From Flammulina velutipes (Eukaryota; Basidiomycota; Agaricomycetes; Agaricales; Physalacriaceae): a DNA stretch of 64,000 nt. Shown here piece by piece: positions 11,231-22,389 of this stretch. The notes below the pieces were generated by a model, which had not been told where the DNA came from, made no database searches, and worked only from the letters and a program-made list of their open reading frames with translations. Where the stretch lies: the NCBI GenBank assembly GCA_011800155.1, contig CM022377.1, forward strand, positions 2,108,001 to 2,172,000. The letters run 5' to 3'. The position numbers and the translations under genes were made by a program. Each line of letters begins with the position of its first letter. Position 1 is the stretch's first letter.

Positions 11231-11966
11231 ATGCCACCTACCACGACACCGACAACAACGCCGCCACCGCTAAATGTAAAGCTGCTACTTATCGGAAACT
11301 CGTCTGTTGGAAAATCATCTCTTCTGTTGCGCTTTTCCGACGAATCATGGTTACCTGAAGACGAAGCGTCTGCCACTATCGGCGTCGACTTTCGCGTGCA
11401 TCGGATGACCGTCAATGGCAAGCCTGTCAAGCTCAGCATATGGGACACTGCGGGCCAGGAGCGATTCAGGACTATCACAGCTAGCTACTACCGCGGTGCA
11501 CAGGGCGTGGTTTTGGTGTATGATGTCGCGAGCAGAGAAAGCTTCGAGTCGCTCCCGAGATGGTGGGCAGAACTCGAGACGTACCTTGGTGGTAAGGACA
11601 GTGGTGGAGACAAGGTCATAAAGATCGTTGTGGGGAACAAGGTCGACAAGGTGCGTGTTATCTGCATGGCGTTTCATTTCCTCGCTGACCTTTTGCCGTC
11701 AGGAGTTTTCGAGAGAAGTCAGCACTGCGGAAGGCCAGGCGTTTGCTGACCGTATGGGCTCGCTCTTCGTAGAGGCATCCGCCAAGACGGCTGTTGGTGT
11801 CAAAGAGGCTTTCACGGAAGTCGTCGAGAAGATATTAGAGAACAGTGCGCTGTGGGACAAGAAGGCGGGCCAAACGCGTACAGATCATGGGCGGGGCGGC
11901 GTCCCAGGTGGCGTCCAGGTTGTCGGCGCTGAGGAAAGAACAGATGGAGGGGGATGCGCCTGTTAA
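11231..11966 (+). CDS. Rab18-like small GTPase
   Basis: Two exons (11231-11650 and 11703-11966) joined by a GT-AG intron encode about 227 residues. The start at 11231 gives a Thr/Pro-rich tail before the G domain. Visible motifs are the P-loop GNSSVGKSS, the effector region TIGVDFRVHRM, switch II WDTAGQERFRT, the guanine-specificity motif GNKVDK, and EASAKT. The protein ends in Cys-Ala-Cys, a Rab-type double-geranylgeranylation signal for membrane attachment. SYYRGAQGVVLVYDV and the LVGN-like G4 region fit Rab18 best among Rab families. Rab18 proteins act at the ER and lipid droplets in other eukaryotes; that role is inferred here. The C-terminal hypervariable part is Gly-rich and short. Confidence 0.9.
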
Positions 11967-13317
11967 TCTCCCGCACGATACTTGCACGATACCCATACAC
12001 GATCTTCTCTTGACTCTTCTTTGTATCTCCCTGTATTGTGGCATAATTACTAATTCGGATATTTGCTTAGATGGCTTCGTTGCAATCATATATTCCCTAT
12101 CATGAACTCTATGCCATTCCATTCTGCGCCACAGTGCACTACTCCGAAAATGTCCTGCCGGATCTCTTCGCCTTCCATGTTGAACTCTATGATCGATTAT
12201 TTGACCTTGATAGGAAGTCCAGACGATACGCGTACCTTCTGTGTCCCGAGTTCTGGTGCGCCTGGTTGCCCGAATTATGACCGTGGTGACAGCCTCTTGG
12301 AGTAACTTACGGACTTTCTTCTGGTGGAGATCAGCATAGCTCTCGACGAGGACAGCTTTCAGATAGTGATACTCTCACCGGGAACCACTTCTGCGCTCTG
12401 GGGCATCCACGCCACTCCTGTCCAACAGCTTGACTGCTGAGATTAGATGCCTAATGTCAACAGTCAAGCTTCCGCACAGGTATAGCGCTTCCGCGCTCTC
12501 TCTATCGTCTTGCGATGACTGACTCCGTTGGATGGACGCTAGCTTTTATACTGGTAGCTAACAATAAGCTCATGAACGTAGCGCGCGGTGAGTACCCATC
12601 GATTTACGTTGTCCCGTCCTGCTTATTGTTGAAGGAACAATAGTCTGCGACTGGGGCTCAGGTGGTTTGGGGGATCTTGCCTTCGGATTCATCTGGTTAC
12701 CAATGCCATGACCGTGGTTAGTATGTTTGGTGGTCTGCAAAGTGCTCAGCTGATTCGAGGTAGGTATAGATCTCGCTGGGGCTTCAAATCTCGTCCTGCC
12801 TGCTAGGCGTCTTGGTGCGGTAAAAGCAAGGCCGAATGTACTGAATTCTGCTTCTCCGTTTATGAGGACCTCTGTACTAGTGCATATCAGCTCTGCCATG
12901 TTGGAGGGTAATTTGTACAGATAATTGGGCGCAGCTTTCTGCGTATTGTCTGCTGGACACTAATAATCAAACGCTTCGTTCGTTTTAGCCACAGGCCGTG
13001 ACCCGCTATTCCATGAAGCATTTCTGTAGGTGTCAAAGACACAATAGCAAAATGTCCATATGGATATTGCCAGCGCAGTATTTGACTGTTATCTCCAGTA
13101 AACTCGACGTAGCAATTATCTTGGATTTTCTACACAGTCCCCAACGTATAATTAAGCCTCCGCCTACAGCGCCACACTGGATGAAATATGAGGACCAAAT
13201 GGGGAAAGTACTGATCCAGACCTTCACGTGGGGAAGCCGACTTTTTTCAATTCCAAAACTCTTCCTTCTACCATCGACTTGTCCGGTGCTCTTCACTTGA
13301 GCTTACTGGTATCGACG
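11967..13317. other. Intergenic region with weak minus-strand open frames
   Basis: About 1.35 kb without a confident gene. A minus-strand frame starts with an ATG at 12899 and runs 109 codons to 12570. A second minus-strand frame is open from about 12390 across the 3' end of the Rab gene but has no start codon nearby. The second contains a plausible helical stretch (ESYADLHQKKVRKLLQEAV). I do not recognise either and cannot connect them with clear splice sites. They could be parts of one short gene or chance. Confidence 0.3.
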
Positions 13318-15661
13318 ATGCTGCGACTATGCAGAAGCTCGCTTCTGCCTCGTACATTCCTTACCAGTGCGTTCTTCGCTGTTCAGTGTTCTTCTTACTT
13401 ACCATTTCTAAAGTACGGCAGCATTATGCCTCGCGCCTCACCTACTCAACGACGGCGACAGCGACAGCGGAGGTGCTTTCAGAGGAAGTGGCCCCTGCCC
13501 TTCTCACACCTCAAAAGAAGCACTTCTCTTCGCTCAAGGGCATCATCTCGGAAGAGACATTGAAGGCCATAACAGTCAAGCCATTCACCCACGAAACTAT
13601 GTCGGCCGTCCAGGAGGAAGTCCTCTCCCTCCTCCCCGGAATATCCCAACCATATAACCCCGAAAATCCCTCGCAGCTTCGTGACCTGCTCGTCCGTGCG
13701 CGCACCGGTACCGGAAAAACACTCGCTTTCCTCGTTCCCACCATAGAAGCTCGTGTGCGGCAACGAGAGGAGGCTGGCTTACTCGCTGTCAAGAACTCTG
13801 GCCGCGACTTTGACGCAAATATTATGAAACGGGGGGCTAGGCAGTTCGCCATGGAAAATGTCGGAACGCTCATCATCAGTCCCACTCGCGAGCTTGCTAC
13901 GCAGCTCGCGAACGAGGTGCTCAAGCTGTCCTATCATCACGAAGGCTTCGAGGTCCGCCTTCTGTGTGGCGGTAACAGCAAGCAAAAGCAGATGAAGGAA
14001 TGGTACAAGGGCAGTCTAGACTTCGTCGTCGCTACTCCCGGTCGGCTTTTGGACTGTCTGCGTTCGGAACCCATGGTTGCTAAAGCTATTGCTAATACTC
14101 AAACGGTGCGTTTTCATTCATCTTCTCAAGAGTGGCGACTCATCGTTCCCAGATTATTCTCGATGAGGCGGACACGCTTCTGGAAATGGGCTTCCGCGAT
14201 GACCTCGATGGGATCCTTCGTTTCCTTCCCAAAACACCTCAGAGACAAACGTTCATGTTCTCAGCTACGGTTTCCCCCCAAGTCCAGGCGATATCTCGAA
14301 CCTTCTTGAACAAGGAGTACAAGTATATCAACTGCGTCGACGACACGAAGCCTACGCATTTGAGCATTCCCCAGTTCGCGACCACGCTTCCCTCGGCCAA
14401 GCACCAGATTCCCCATATCCTCAAGTTGATCGCCCATGATCAGCTCGCCAATCCTGCTGGCCGTTCGAAAATCATCCTTTTCCTTCCCACCACCAAGCTC
14501 ACTCAGCTGTTCGCCTCGTTCATGCGTAAACTTTCTCGGGATGTCCTTCCTTGCGGCAAACACACCGAGGTTATCGAAATCCACTCGAAGCTCAGTCAGC
14601 AGATGCGTTCCAAAGCATCGGACCAGTTCAGGAATGCTCGGGGAGCCTCCATTCTCGTTACTTCCGATGTCTCTGCCCGTGGTATCGACTATCCTCGAGT
14701 GACACGTGTCATCCAAGTTGGTATCCCATCGAGTAAGGAACAGTACGTTCACCGTATCGGAAGGACAGGACGTGGGTCGAACTTGCAAGGACGCGGAGAC
14801 CTCATCTTGCAGCCCTTCGAAGTCGGTTTCCTCTCTTGGCAACTCACGGAAATTCCCCTCAAGTCGCTGACGACGAAACAATTGGACACCGCGCTTATGG
14901 AACTCGTAGATAAATATGACGCGGAACCAGAAAAGTACTTTGCAGGCTCTGGGAGCCCCATGTTCAAACATCCTCTCAAGCCTCTCATGGAGGTTCTGGA
15001 CTCATCGGTGACCAGCCTCATGGCATTGCTTGATCCTATCGCGGTGCGGGAGACCCACTTGTCATCGCTGGGTTACTATCTGCCCAAGGCGCCAGACCTC
15101 CGCGTAGCCAAGAATGTCATTTTGGAGGGCTTGAACGGATGGACGATGGAGGCCTGTGGACTGAGCGAGCCACCCTACGTCTCTCGGGGTTTCCTGAACG
15201 AGATGGGTTTGGGCGATTCGAAGTCGAAGAGATATGGTCAAGATCAGCGCAGGCCGTCAGCCGGGAAGGCCCCATGGGCCGGTCGTGGACACGTAATGTT
15301 GAGGGGGAGAGAGATTGTTGGGGATAACTATTCCGACTCTATCGAGAATGTCAGCGAGTACAAGACGTCTCGCTATAGTCGTAAACCAGTCGTAGCGGAG
15401 GACGAAAGTTCTGAATACGAAGACCGTCGTTCTTCGTATGGCTCTGGAGACCGTCGTTCGTCCTATGGATCTGGAGACCGTCGGTCCTCGTACGGATCTG
15501 GAGATCGTCGTCCTTCGTATGGATCGCGCGAAGGTGGTTCATCGTACGGAATCAGAAACGGAGGTGGTTCATCGCGAGCAGGGGGTCGCTCATTCTCAAG
15601 AGAAGGAGACAGCCCGTATAAGCGCACTGAAGGTGGCACGCCCTCCTGGGAGCGTCGATAG
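13318..15661 (+). CDS. DEAD-box RNA helicase, mitochondrial MSS116-like
   Basis: Three exons: 13318-13366, 13414-14105 and 14153-15661. The 47-nt first intron is needed to join MLRLCRSSLLPRTFLT to IRQHYASRLTYSTTAT, a basic Ser/Thr-rich mitochondrial targeting sequence. Helicase motifs appear in order: I (ARTGTGKT), Ia (PTRELA), GG, Ib (TPGRLLD), II (DEAD, just after intron 2), III (SAT), V (SARGIDYP) and VI (HRIGRTGRG). The C-terminal extension of about 170 residues ends in an Arg/Gly/Ser/Tyr-rich tail with four RRSSYGSGD-type repeats. MSS116-type proteins unwind structured RNA and help group I and II intron splicing and translation in mitochondria; this role is inferred from family and targeting signal. 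The gene appears intact. Confidence 0.93.
15422..15529 (+). repeat. Four 27-nt coding repeats in the helicase tail
   Basis: Four tandem 27-nt units encode D-R-R-[SP]-S-Y-G-S-G-type nonapeptides in the C-terminal tail of the DEAD-box helicase. Third positions vary between units, so the repeat is not a fresh expansion. RGS/RGG-like tails bind RNA in many helicases. Confidence 0.8.
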
Positions 15662-15794
15662 TCTAGTATATCATATCTGTTAACGTTGCTTTTATTCGCT
15701 AGGATTGTACGATACATATAGAAACCCCTCCTTATACACACATGCCTAATTCTGCACCATCGGTGTGATTGTGTGAAAGAGTGGGAGGGTGGAG

Positions 15795-15802
15795 TATATA
15801 AG
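15795..15802 (+). promoter_or_regulatory. TATA box of the Ran1/Sks1-like kinase
   Basis: TATATAAG lies about 130 nt before the ATG at 15934 and is followed by a CT-rich stretch (about 15833-15920). This arrangement is common at strong fungal promoters. The call is by motif and position. Confidence 0.6.
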
Positions 15803-15933
15803 TCTGGCGGGGCGCTGGAAAGCGGTTCCCCACTTCTTTCTTCCTTTCTTCCATCTTCACCGACTTTGATAGTCTTTTTCAACCTTTTTCATTTTTTCAA
15901 ACTACAACCTATTCTACTCTTCACTTCACGACA

Positions 15934-17269
15934 ATGGCACCTCCAGCGACGGAAACATTCCCTGACTTTGCTGGCAAACTGCTCGACGCCGGCCGTCTTC
16001 GCCTCCTCGAGTGTCTCGGTACAGGCGCGTACGGAAAGGTCTACCGCGCCATCGACACCACATCGCCCATCGATAATCCTTCGTACTTTGCCGTCAAATG
16101 TCTTCGCGTCCCAAAACCAGGCAAGCTCGAGGCTGATCTGCAAACCCGCGAGTTCCAGAACCACGCCCTCGTCTCGGAGCACCCCAACATCGTCTCGTTC
16201 TTCAAGGTCCTCACCGACGACAAGTTCGTCTACGTCGTGCTCGAGCTCTGCGAAGGTGGCGATCTCTTCGATGCCATCGTCAGCAAGAACGTATTCAACC
16301 AGCGCACCGACCAGGTCAAGATCGCCTTTCTGCAGCTCATCGATGCTATCTCCTTCTGCCACCAGAACAACGTCTACCATCGCGATATCAAGCCCGAGAA
16401 TGTTCTCTGCGCGAAGGATGGCTCGCAGGTCTACATTGCGGACTTTGGACTGTCCACGCAATCGCCTTTATCTCGCGACTTTCGGTGTGGTAGCGTTGAG
16501 TATATGAGCCCTGGTGAGCATCATTCTTCACCGCCTATATCCATTCTAACGCAATCTAGACTGCATTGGCAAGGACTTTCGATTCAAGAATCGTTCATAC
16601 TCGACAAGATCCAACGATATCTGGGCGCTCGGCGTTGTCCTCATCAACATGATCACTCAGCGCACGCCCTGGAATACCGCACGCGCCTCCGATCCTTGCT
16701 TCGCTGCCTTCCTAGACGATGAAGATTACTTCCTGCGCGTTCTTGCCATCTCCGAGGGAATCAACCACATACTCAAGCAGATCTTCCGTATCGACCCTCT
16801 GGAGCGCATATCCCTCTCTGACCTCCGTCGGGAAGTCATCGCCCTGAAGACTTGCTTTCCTCCTGTCGATGGTGACTCGGGATCTATCAGTCCCGTCCTT
16901 CAAGACGTATGCTCTCCTCGCAACTCTGCTGCCCTTCGTCGTTCGAACTCCTCTATGGAATCATCTGACATTGGATCTCTTCGCATAGACGACTTGCCCA
17001 TGTCCGTGCCCTTCACATTCTTGACCGTCCCTGGGGCAGCACGTTCGTTCAGTTCAGTTTCGTCGTCGATTGACAGCGAAGGGCCTATCACACCGGAGAC
17101 TCATGCCGTCCACGTCGACATTGAGGTGCCGGACATGGAAGACGAAGAGCAAGATCTGGGAGTGAAGGTTGAGGTGGCGATGGTCAAGCCAGGAAAGTCG
17201 GTGGTGTCCGGGATAACGAAGAAGGTGTTCTTCAGGCGTTTCATCCGGAAGCTGAGGGCATCGTCGTGA
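15934..17269 (+). CDS. Ser/Thr protein kinase, Ran1/Sks1-like
   Basis: Two exons (15934-16513 and 16560-17269) encode about 429 residues. The kinase domain starts near residue 25: glycine loop LGTGAYGKVYRA, ATP-binding lysine in FAVKCLRV, catalytic loop YHRDIKPENVL, DFG in IADFGLS, and a YMSPDC motif (SPD in place of APE) completed across the intron. After the intron come NDIWALGVVLINM and a final helix with the family's LERISL arginine. The sequence resembles fungal Ran1/Pat1, Sks1 and Vhs1 kinases, which link nutrient state to growth and differentiation; that role is inferred. About 140 C-terminal residues are Ser-rich and acidic, ending in a basic tail (KKVFFRRFIRKLRASS). All catalytic residues appear present. 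Confidence 0.9.
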
Positions 17270-17469
17270 TCTTGAGTCTTTTTCTTCTTTTTCTATGGAC
17301 ATTTCAGACCTCTTGTTTTTCATCCTTTTTTGCACAACTTTCTATACGTTCTAATCGACTGGTAGTCCATAGCGTCTATCAATGAAAAAACACCAAACTA
17401 TCGCAGCAACTGGTTGAGCATCGGAATACTTTCTCTAGAGGAACGGCAAGCCCCTTCCGCGCCCACGAT

Positions 17470-17490
17470 CATGTGATCGTGATTAATATT
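17470..17490 (+). promoter_or_regulatory. Shared upstream element of F-box copy 1
   Basis: A 21-nt sequence (CATGTGATCGTGATtAATATT) ends 35 nt before the ATG at 17525. The same element, differing by at most one base, occurs at the same place before copies 2 and 3. The 3' AATATT may act as a TATA-like element, and CATGTG/ATCGTGAT could be a factor-binding site. Confidence 0.6.
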
Positions 17491-17524
17491 TGTTTCGGAC
17501 CCGACGGTGTGTTCCACATTTACC

Positions 17525-18866
17525 ATGACACCGACTCGCAAGTCGGAGAGATTGAAGGCAAAACCTCCTCTCAAGACGAACTATGACGCCAATTTGAAGC
17601 GTAAGACTGTGGATGCGCATCTGAATCGCAAGGACCCAAAGAACTTCAAGAAGCAACGCATAGACGACCCAAATAACGGTAAACTTAAATGGGTATTGAG
17701 CAAATTCCCACTGGATGTCCTGTACGAGGCATGTGCAAGTATCTTTTCCAACATTCAGGATCTCACATGGATTAGGTCCTGTCGTACTTACACCCTCTCG
17801 ACCTCCTCCACATTTCGCGCTCGGCCAAGATGTTTCGAAATGCCTTGTTCACCAAGTCCAGCGTATATGTATGGGCTAATGCGTTTGACAACATCGGGCT
17901 TGACTCTCGCAGTATCTTGGAGGACCTAAACCAGCCTCAACTTGCCAGGCTTCTTTTTGAGAGGCGTTGTTCAGTGAGTGTCCCTTTTTCTGTCATTGTG
18001 GAACGCTCACGCAATGCCGACTGAAGAATTGTAATGGATCGGGCCCAAAGCGTGTTATCTGGGAAGCACGCATCAGGCTATGCAAGGGATGCATTTCTGG
18101 GTTGGAAATGTACGTTCTTCCATGCTCTCGTCGTGGATGATATGCTAATTCCAGGCAGTATGCAGCCGGCTAATACGGAACCCGTGCAATCTACTGAAGA
18201 AAACAAACATCGTATTCCATTAATCTACGCCATCACGCCTAAAGATCCAAAAGAACAGGAGCTGTATCTTGTGACCTCCATTGGCCGCCATTATCGTAAA
18301 CGAGCTTTCTATCTTCATCGATGCCTCATTGATGTCCCTTTCATAGAACCACGTTATAGCATTGTGTACCATGCTGCCACCTTCCGCCTGCTGTGGGAGG
18401 AGAGTTCCTCCATGTCTGAGGAAGAATTCGAAAAGTGGTACGCCGGCGAAAAGGAGTATTATGAGGAATTGGAGGATGAGGATAGGCAGTTGCATGAATT
18501 TGCTGTGTCTTACGACCAAGAGATCGCGTATGAGAAGCAACAACGTTGGCAGAAACGATACGAGAGGTTTGTCCTTCTTTTTAGGATCAATTAAGTATCT
18601 GTCAATTTCTGATGTTCGTACAGTGTCATAGAAAGATTGAAAGCCGAAGGATTCGAGAAGGAGCTCAAAGCCAAATATAGCTGGGTGCGGAGTCGGCTGC
18701 AACGACATCGCGATCTTTGGTTTGGCGGACCTCTGACAGACGAGGGTATGTCTGTTTTTCGTCCTACTGCGCCGTTTTCGTTTCATTTGACGTATAAACA
18801 GAATGGAGCGAACTCCGAGAATCGTACATGTCAATCGCTAGACTGGAACCTAAAGTTATCCCGTAG
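17525..18866 (+). CDS. F-box protein, tandem copy 1 (open)
   Basis: First of three tandem F-box genes. It starts MTPTRKSERLKAK, a basic N-terminus, and reaches FPLDVLYE before the first intron. That intron appears to use a GC donor (GC at 17729-17730, acceptor just before GTCCTGTCG); copies 2 and 3 have GT here. The next exon completes the F-box: VLSYLHPLDLLHISRSAKMF. Later exons contain LEDLNQPQLARLLFERRCS, VIWEARIRLCKGCISG, IPLIYAITPK, LLWEESSSMSEEEFEKWYAG and a C-terminal LKAEGFEKELKAKYSW region, ending at TAG 18864-18866. Unlike copies 2 and 3, I find no in-frame stop. The predicted role is substrate recruitment to an SCF ubiquitin ligase; substrate unknown. Its exon structure matches the F-box gene at 4999-7479. 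Confidence 0.8.
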
Positions 18867-19210
18867 GTGCAAACATACAGTGCTTGTTGCTCTAACATCC
18901 TGTATTTTGACACCAGATCTAACGCTGTACTGGGCGACAACAATGGCCAGACGGATCTATGATGCAGGGGCTTGTGCCCTAGTCACGTCAATCATCCCGA
19001 TGGTTTCGACGAAGATTCTCAGCGCGCGCAGCCGCCTGATTTTCTCAGGCTTCTTGTTCGAGTTTCTCTTATCTGTTATTTTATCTATAATATTTACGTC
19101 TTTGAACCTCTTCTATCTCTACGTGATATGTAATCTGAAAGTCCTACCGTTCGTAATATGATTCCACGTTTGCGCCACTAATCCATTGCCGAGCCGTCGT
19201 AACCCACGGT
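18867..19210. other. Spacer between F-box copies 1 and 2
   Basis: About 340 bp holding the 3' end of copy 1 and the upstream region of copy 2. I see only AT-rich sequence and no gene. Confidence 0.5.
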
Positions 19211-19231
19211 CATGTGATCGTGATCAATATT
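19211..19231 (+). promoter_or_regulatory. Shared upstream element of F-box copy 2
   Basis: CATGTGATCGTGATCAATATT ends 35 nt before the ATG at 19267. It is identical to the element before copy 3 and differs by one base from that before copy 1. Confidence 0.6.
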
Positions 19232-19266
19232 TAACGACCCCAAACGTTCGTTTCCACTAAACTACC

Positions 19267-20645
19267 ATGGCACCGACTCGCAAGTCGGAAAGATTGAAGG
19301 CTAAACCTCCCGTAGAGACGAGGGACGTTACCAATTTGAAGCGCAAGGCTCCTGTGCATGTCAAGTCGAATCCCAAAGACGCAAAGAAACGACGAATAGT
19401 GGACTCAAATCATGGGAAACTTGGAGGGATATGGAACGAAGTTCCACTGGATGTTCTGTATGAGGTATGTGCAAGTAGTTTCCCTCCACTCGAAGATCTC
19501 ACCTGTACTAGGTCCTGTCGTACCTGCACCCTCTCGATCTGCTCCACATCTCGCGTGCGGCCAAGATGTTTCGAAATGTATTGTTCACCAAGTCCAGCGT
19601 ATATGCATGGGCCAAAGCATTTGACAACGTTGGGCTTGACACTCGCAACCTCTTGGAGGACCTCAACCAACCACAACTTGCCAGACTTCTTTTTGAGAGG
19701 CGTTGTTCAGTGAGGGTCAACTTTCTTTACGTTATGTTGGCAGGCTCACGCATTGGTGTCTAAAGAACTGCAATGGACCGGGCCCGAAGCGTGTCATCTG
19801 GGAAGCACGCATCAGGCTATGCAGGGGGTGTCTTTCTGGGCGGGAAATGTATGTCTTCCCTCCCTCGTCGAGAGTTTCGTGTTGATTACAGACAGTATGA
19901 AACCGGCTGGTATGGAAACTGTCGATTTTTCAGAGGCAAACAAGGATCGCATTCCGTTAATTTACGCGGTCACGCCTAAACAGTCAGATAAACAACGTCT
20001 GTATTTTATAACCTTCAGCAGTCTCGATGACCATGATGATGGTGATGATGATGATGACTCTGCTAGTGATAGTTGTGAGTATACTTTGAATCTTAATCAG
20101 GGCGTCACTCATGTTTATCTACATAGCTGAATACATTCGCGATGATCATGCATTGTACCATGCCGCCACTTTCCGCCTGTTGTGGGAGGAGAGTTAGGCC
20201 ATGCCCGAAGAAGAGTTCAAAAAGTGGTACGCCGGCGAAAAGGAATATTACGAGCAGCTGGAGGACGAGGCCAAGCACCTAGTTGTTTTTGCCTTCTCAT
20301 ACGAGAAAGAAGTCGCTAGTGAGAAGCAGAAGCTCTGGCAGAGACGATACGAAAGGTCCTCTCTTTTTTTGTACTTATCATTCAATTTCTGACATGATCA
20401 CAGTGTCATAGAAAGATTGAAAGCCGAAGGATATAAAAAGGAGCTTGAAGGTAGGGTTAGCTGGGCGCGGAGTTGGTTGCATCAGCATCGCGATCTTCGG
20501 TCGGGCGGACCTATTACGGACGAGGGTATGCCTCTTTCGCGCTCTACGACGTTGGTTAGCTTCATCTGACATATAAACAGAGTGGAGTAAACTCCGACAG
20601 TCGTATATTTCCCTCGCTAGACTGAAGCCTAAAGCTGTTCCGTAG
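19267..20645 (+). pseudogene. F-box protein, tandem copy 2, with premature stop
   Basis: Paralogue of copy 1 with the same exon order: MAPTRKSERLKAK, F-box halves VPLDVLYE and VLSYLHPLDLLHISRAAKMF, LEDLNQPQLARLLFERRCS, VIWEARIRLCRGCLSG, IPLIYAVTPK and the C-terminal LKAEGY region. Where copy 1 has LLWEESSSMSEEEF, this copy reads LLWEES, then TAG at 20195-20197, then AMPEEEFKKWYAG in the same frame. The sequence after the stop still resembles the paralogues to the final TAG at 20643-20645, so it decayed recently. An internal acidic run (DDHDDGDDDDDS) is unique to this copy. A shortened protein that keeps the F-box could still be made. Confidence 0.7.
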
Positions 20646-20959
20646 ACGGCTTGTAGCGTCGTTTCAATTCTATATCGGCTCTAATGCTCTTATTGTCGAC
20701 AACGGTCACAAGGTATATAGACAGAACGTTCCCTAGTGAACAGTCTGGTAGTGTGTATTCGACGAAGAGCCTCGTCAACGTCTTTAATAATTTGTCGACA
20801 TGACCTAGTACACCCATTGATATCAATGTTCTACGTGAAATCTATGAGGACTTGCTCTTGCAGCACTTCAGACCGTGTTACATTCTGCCCACATCTGACA
20901 TTGGTTCGGGACCGCCGTGGCGCCACCAGTCCGGCGCTGACTCCGCCGTGACCCCTGGT
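20646..20959. other. Spacer between F-box copies 2 and 3
   Basis: About 310 bp with no supported gene. Short open frames here are unconvincing. Confidence 0.5.
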
Positions 20960-20980
20960 CATGTGATCGTGATCAATATT
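20960..20980 (+). promoter_or_regulatory. Shared upstream element of F-box copy 3
   Basis: CATGTGATCGTGATCAATATT ends 35 nt before the ATG at 21016, the third occurrence of the element with nearly invariant spacing. Confidence 0.6.
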
Positions 20981-21015
20981 TATCACCGGTCGCCCCTATG
21001 TTCGTGACAGCTACC

Positions 21016-22389
21016 ATGACACCGACGCGAAAATCTGAAAGATTGAAGGGAAGATGGCCTGCCACCGAGACTACAGATGCTACCAGCATTGGACCAGCGA
21101 AGAATGTCGCTGGTTTGAAACGCAAAAACGCTCCGGAGGCGAAGCCGGATCCCAAGGACGCAAAGAAACAACGGATAGAGGACCCAAATCTCGGGAAACT
21201 TGAACGGATGGACGAAGTCCCACTGGACGTTTTATATGAGGTATGTTCATGTAACTCGTCGACATCCAAACTCCTGACCTTGACTAGATCTTTTCTTACT
21301 TACACCCTCTTGACCTCCTCCACATTTCGCGCGCCGCCAAGATGTTTCGAAATGCTCTGTACAGCAAGTCCAGCGTGTATGCATGGGCCAATGCATTTGA
21401 CAACGTTGGACTTGACTCTCGCGGCGTCTTTGAGGACCTTAATCAGCCTCAACTTGCCAGACTTCTTTTCGAGAAGCGTTGTTCGGTGAAGATCCTTTTT
21501 CTTTATCACAAACTACGGAAGACTTATCACGACGACTCAAGAATTGTAGCGGACCAGGTCCAAAGCGCGTCATCTGGCAAGCTCGTATAAGGTTATGCAA
21601 GAAATGTCTCTTGGAACGGGACATGTGAGTTTCTGTTTTCCTCGTCGCGTTCGTGATGCTGAGTTCAAGCCAGCATGCAACCAGTCAATATGGCATCTGT
21701 AGATGTCAAAGTTACTGACGAGAACAAACATCGTATCCCGTTGATATACGCCGTCACGCCCAAACATATAGTTACGCGAGACCTGGATCCTGTCACCTTC
21801 AACCGCATCCGAAAAGCTATCCCCCACGATGTTGGCAGTGCGTCCTGTCATTCCTGCTGACCTCACTCAGTAATAACTCTCGCAGCTCCATATTGGCAGG
21901 TTTTGTTTTACCACACCGACAGCTTTCGCAAGCTGTGGGAGGAGAGCGCTCCCATGAGTGAAGAAGAATTCAAGGAGTGGTACGAGGGCGAAAAGGAGTA
22001 TTATGAAGAACTGAAGGATGAGGCCAAGTAGTTGCATGACTACGCTGTGTCGTACGACGAAGAACTCGCTTATCAAAAGCAGAAGCGCTGGCAGAAGCGA
22101 CTCGATAGGTCGGCTTTCTTTGAGGATACTTATCATTCCTTTCTGATATTTCAACAGCGTTGTCATGAGATTGAAAGCCGAAGGATTCGAGAAGGAGTTT
22201 GAAGATAAGTATAGTAATCATTACCGATGGATACAACGACATCCCAATCTTTGGACAGGTGGAGGAGCTCTGACGGACGAAGGTATGATTCTTTTTCGCT
22301 TCCATATACTTCCATTTCAATTCTAAACAGAATGGAGCGAATTTCGAGAATCATACACACATACGGCAGGACTTAAAGCCATTACCTAG
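21016..22389 (+). pseudogene. F-box protein, tandem copy 3, with premature stop
   Basis: Third tandem copy. It starts MTPTRKSERLKGRW and has a slightly longer N-terminal linker, then F-box halves VPLDVLYE and IFSYLHPLDLLHISRAAKMF. It continues with FEDLNQPQLARLLFEKRCS, IPLIYAVTPK, and KLWEESAPMSEEEFKEWYEG. The frame then hits TAG at 22029-22031 (DEAK, stop, LHDYAVSYDEE). Copy 1 has CAG at this position, so a single C-to-T change explains the stop. Downstream exons remain similar to copy 1, ending at TAG 22387-22389. A protein truncated after roughly three quarters could be made. The stop differs from that of copy 2, so the two copies broke independently. Confidence 0.7.

Noticed and set aside
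11835..12390. Open minus-strand frame overlapping the end of the Rab18-like gene
   Set aside because: No start codon or convincing splice connection, and it overlaps a well-supported coding exon on the other strand.
16501..16560. Frame change in the Ran1/Sks1-like kinase suggesting a frameshift
   Set aside because: A normal 46-nt GT-AG intron at 16514-16559 restores YMSPDC and the rest of the kinase domain.
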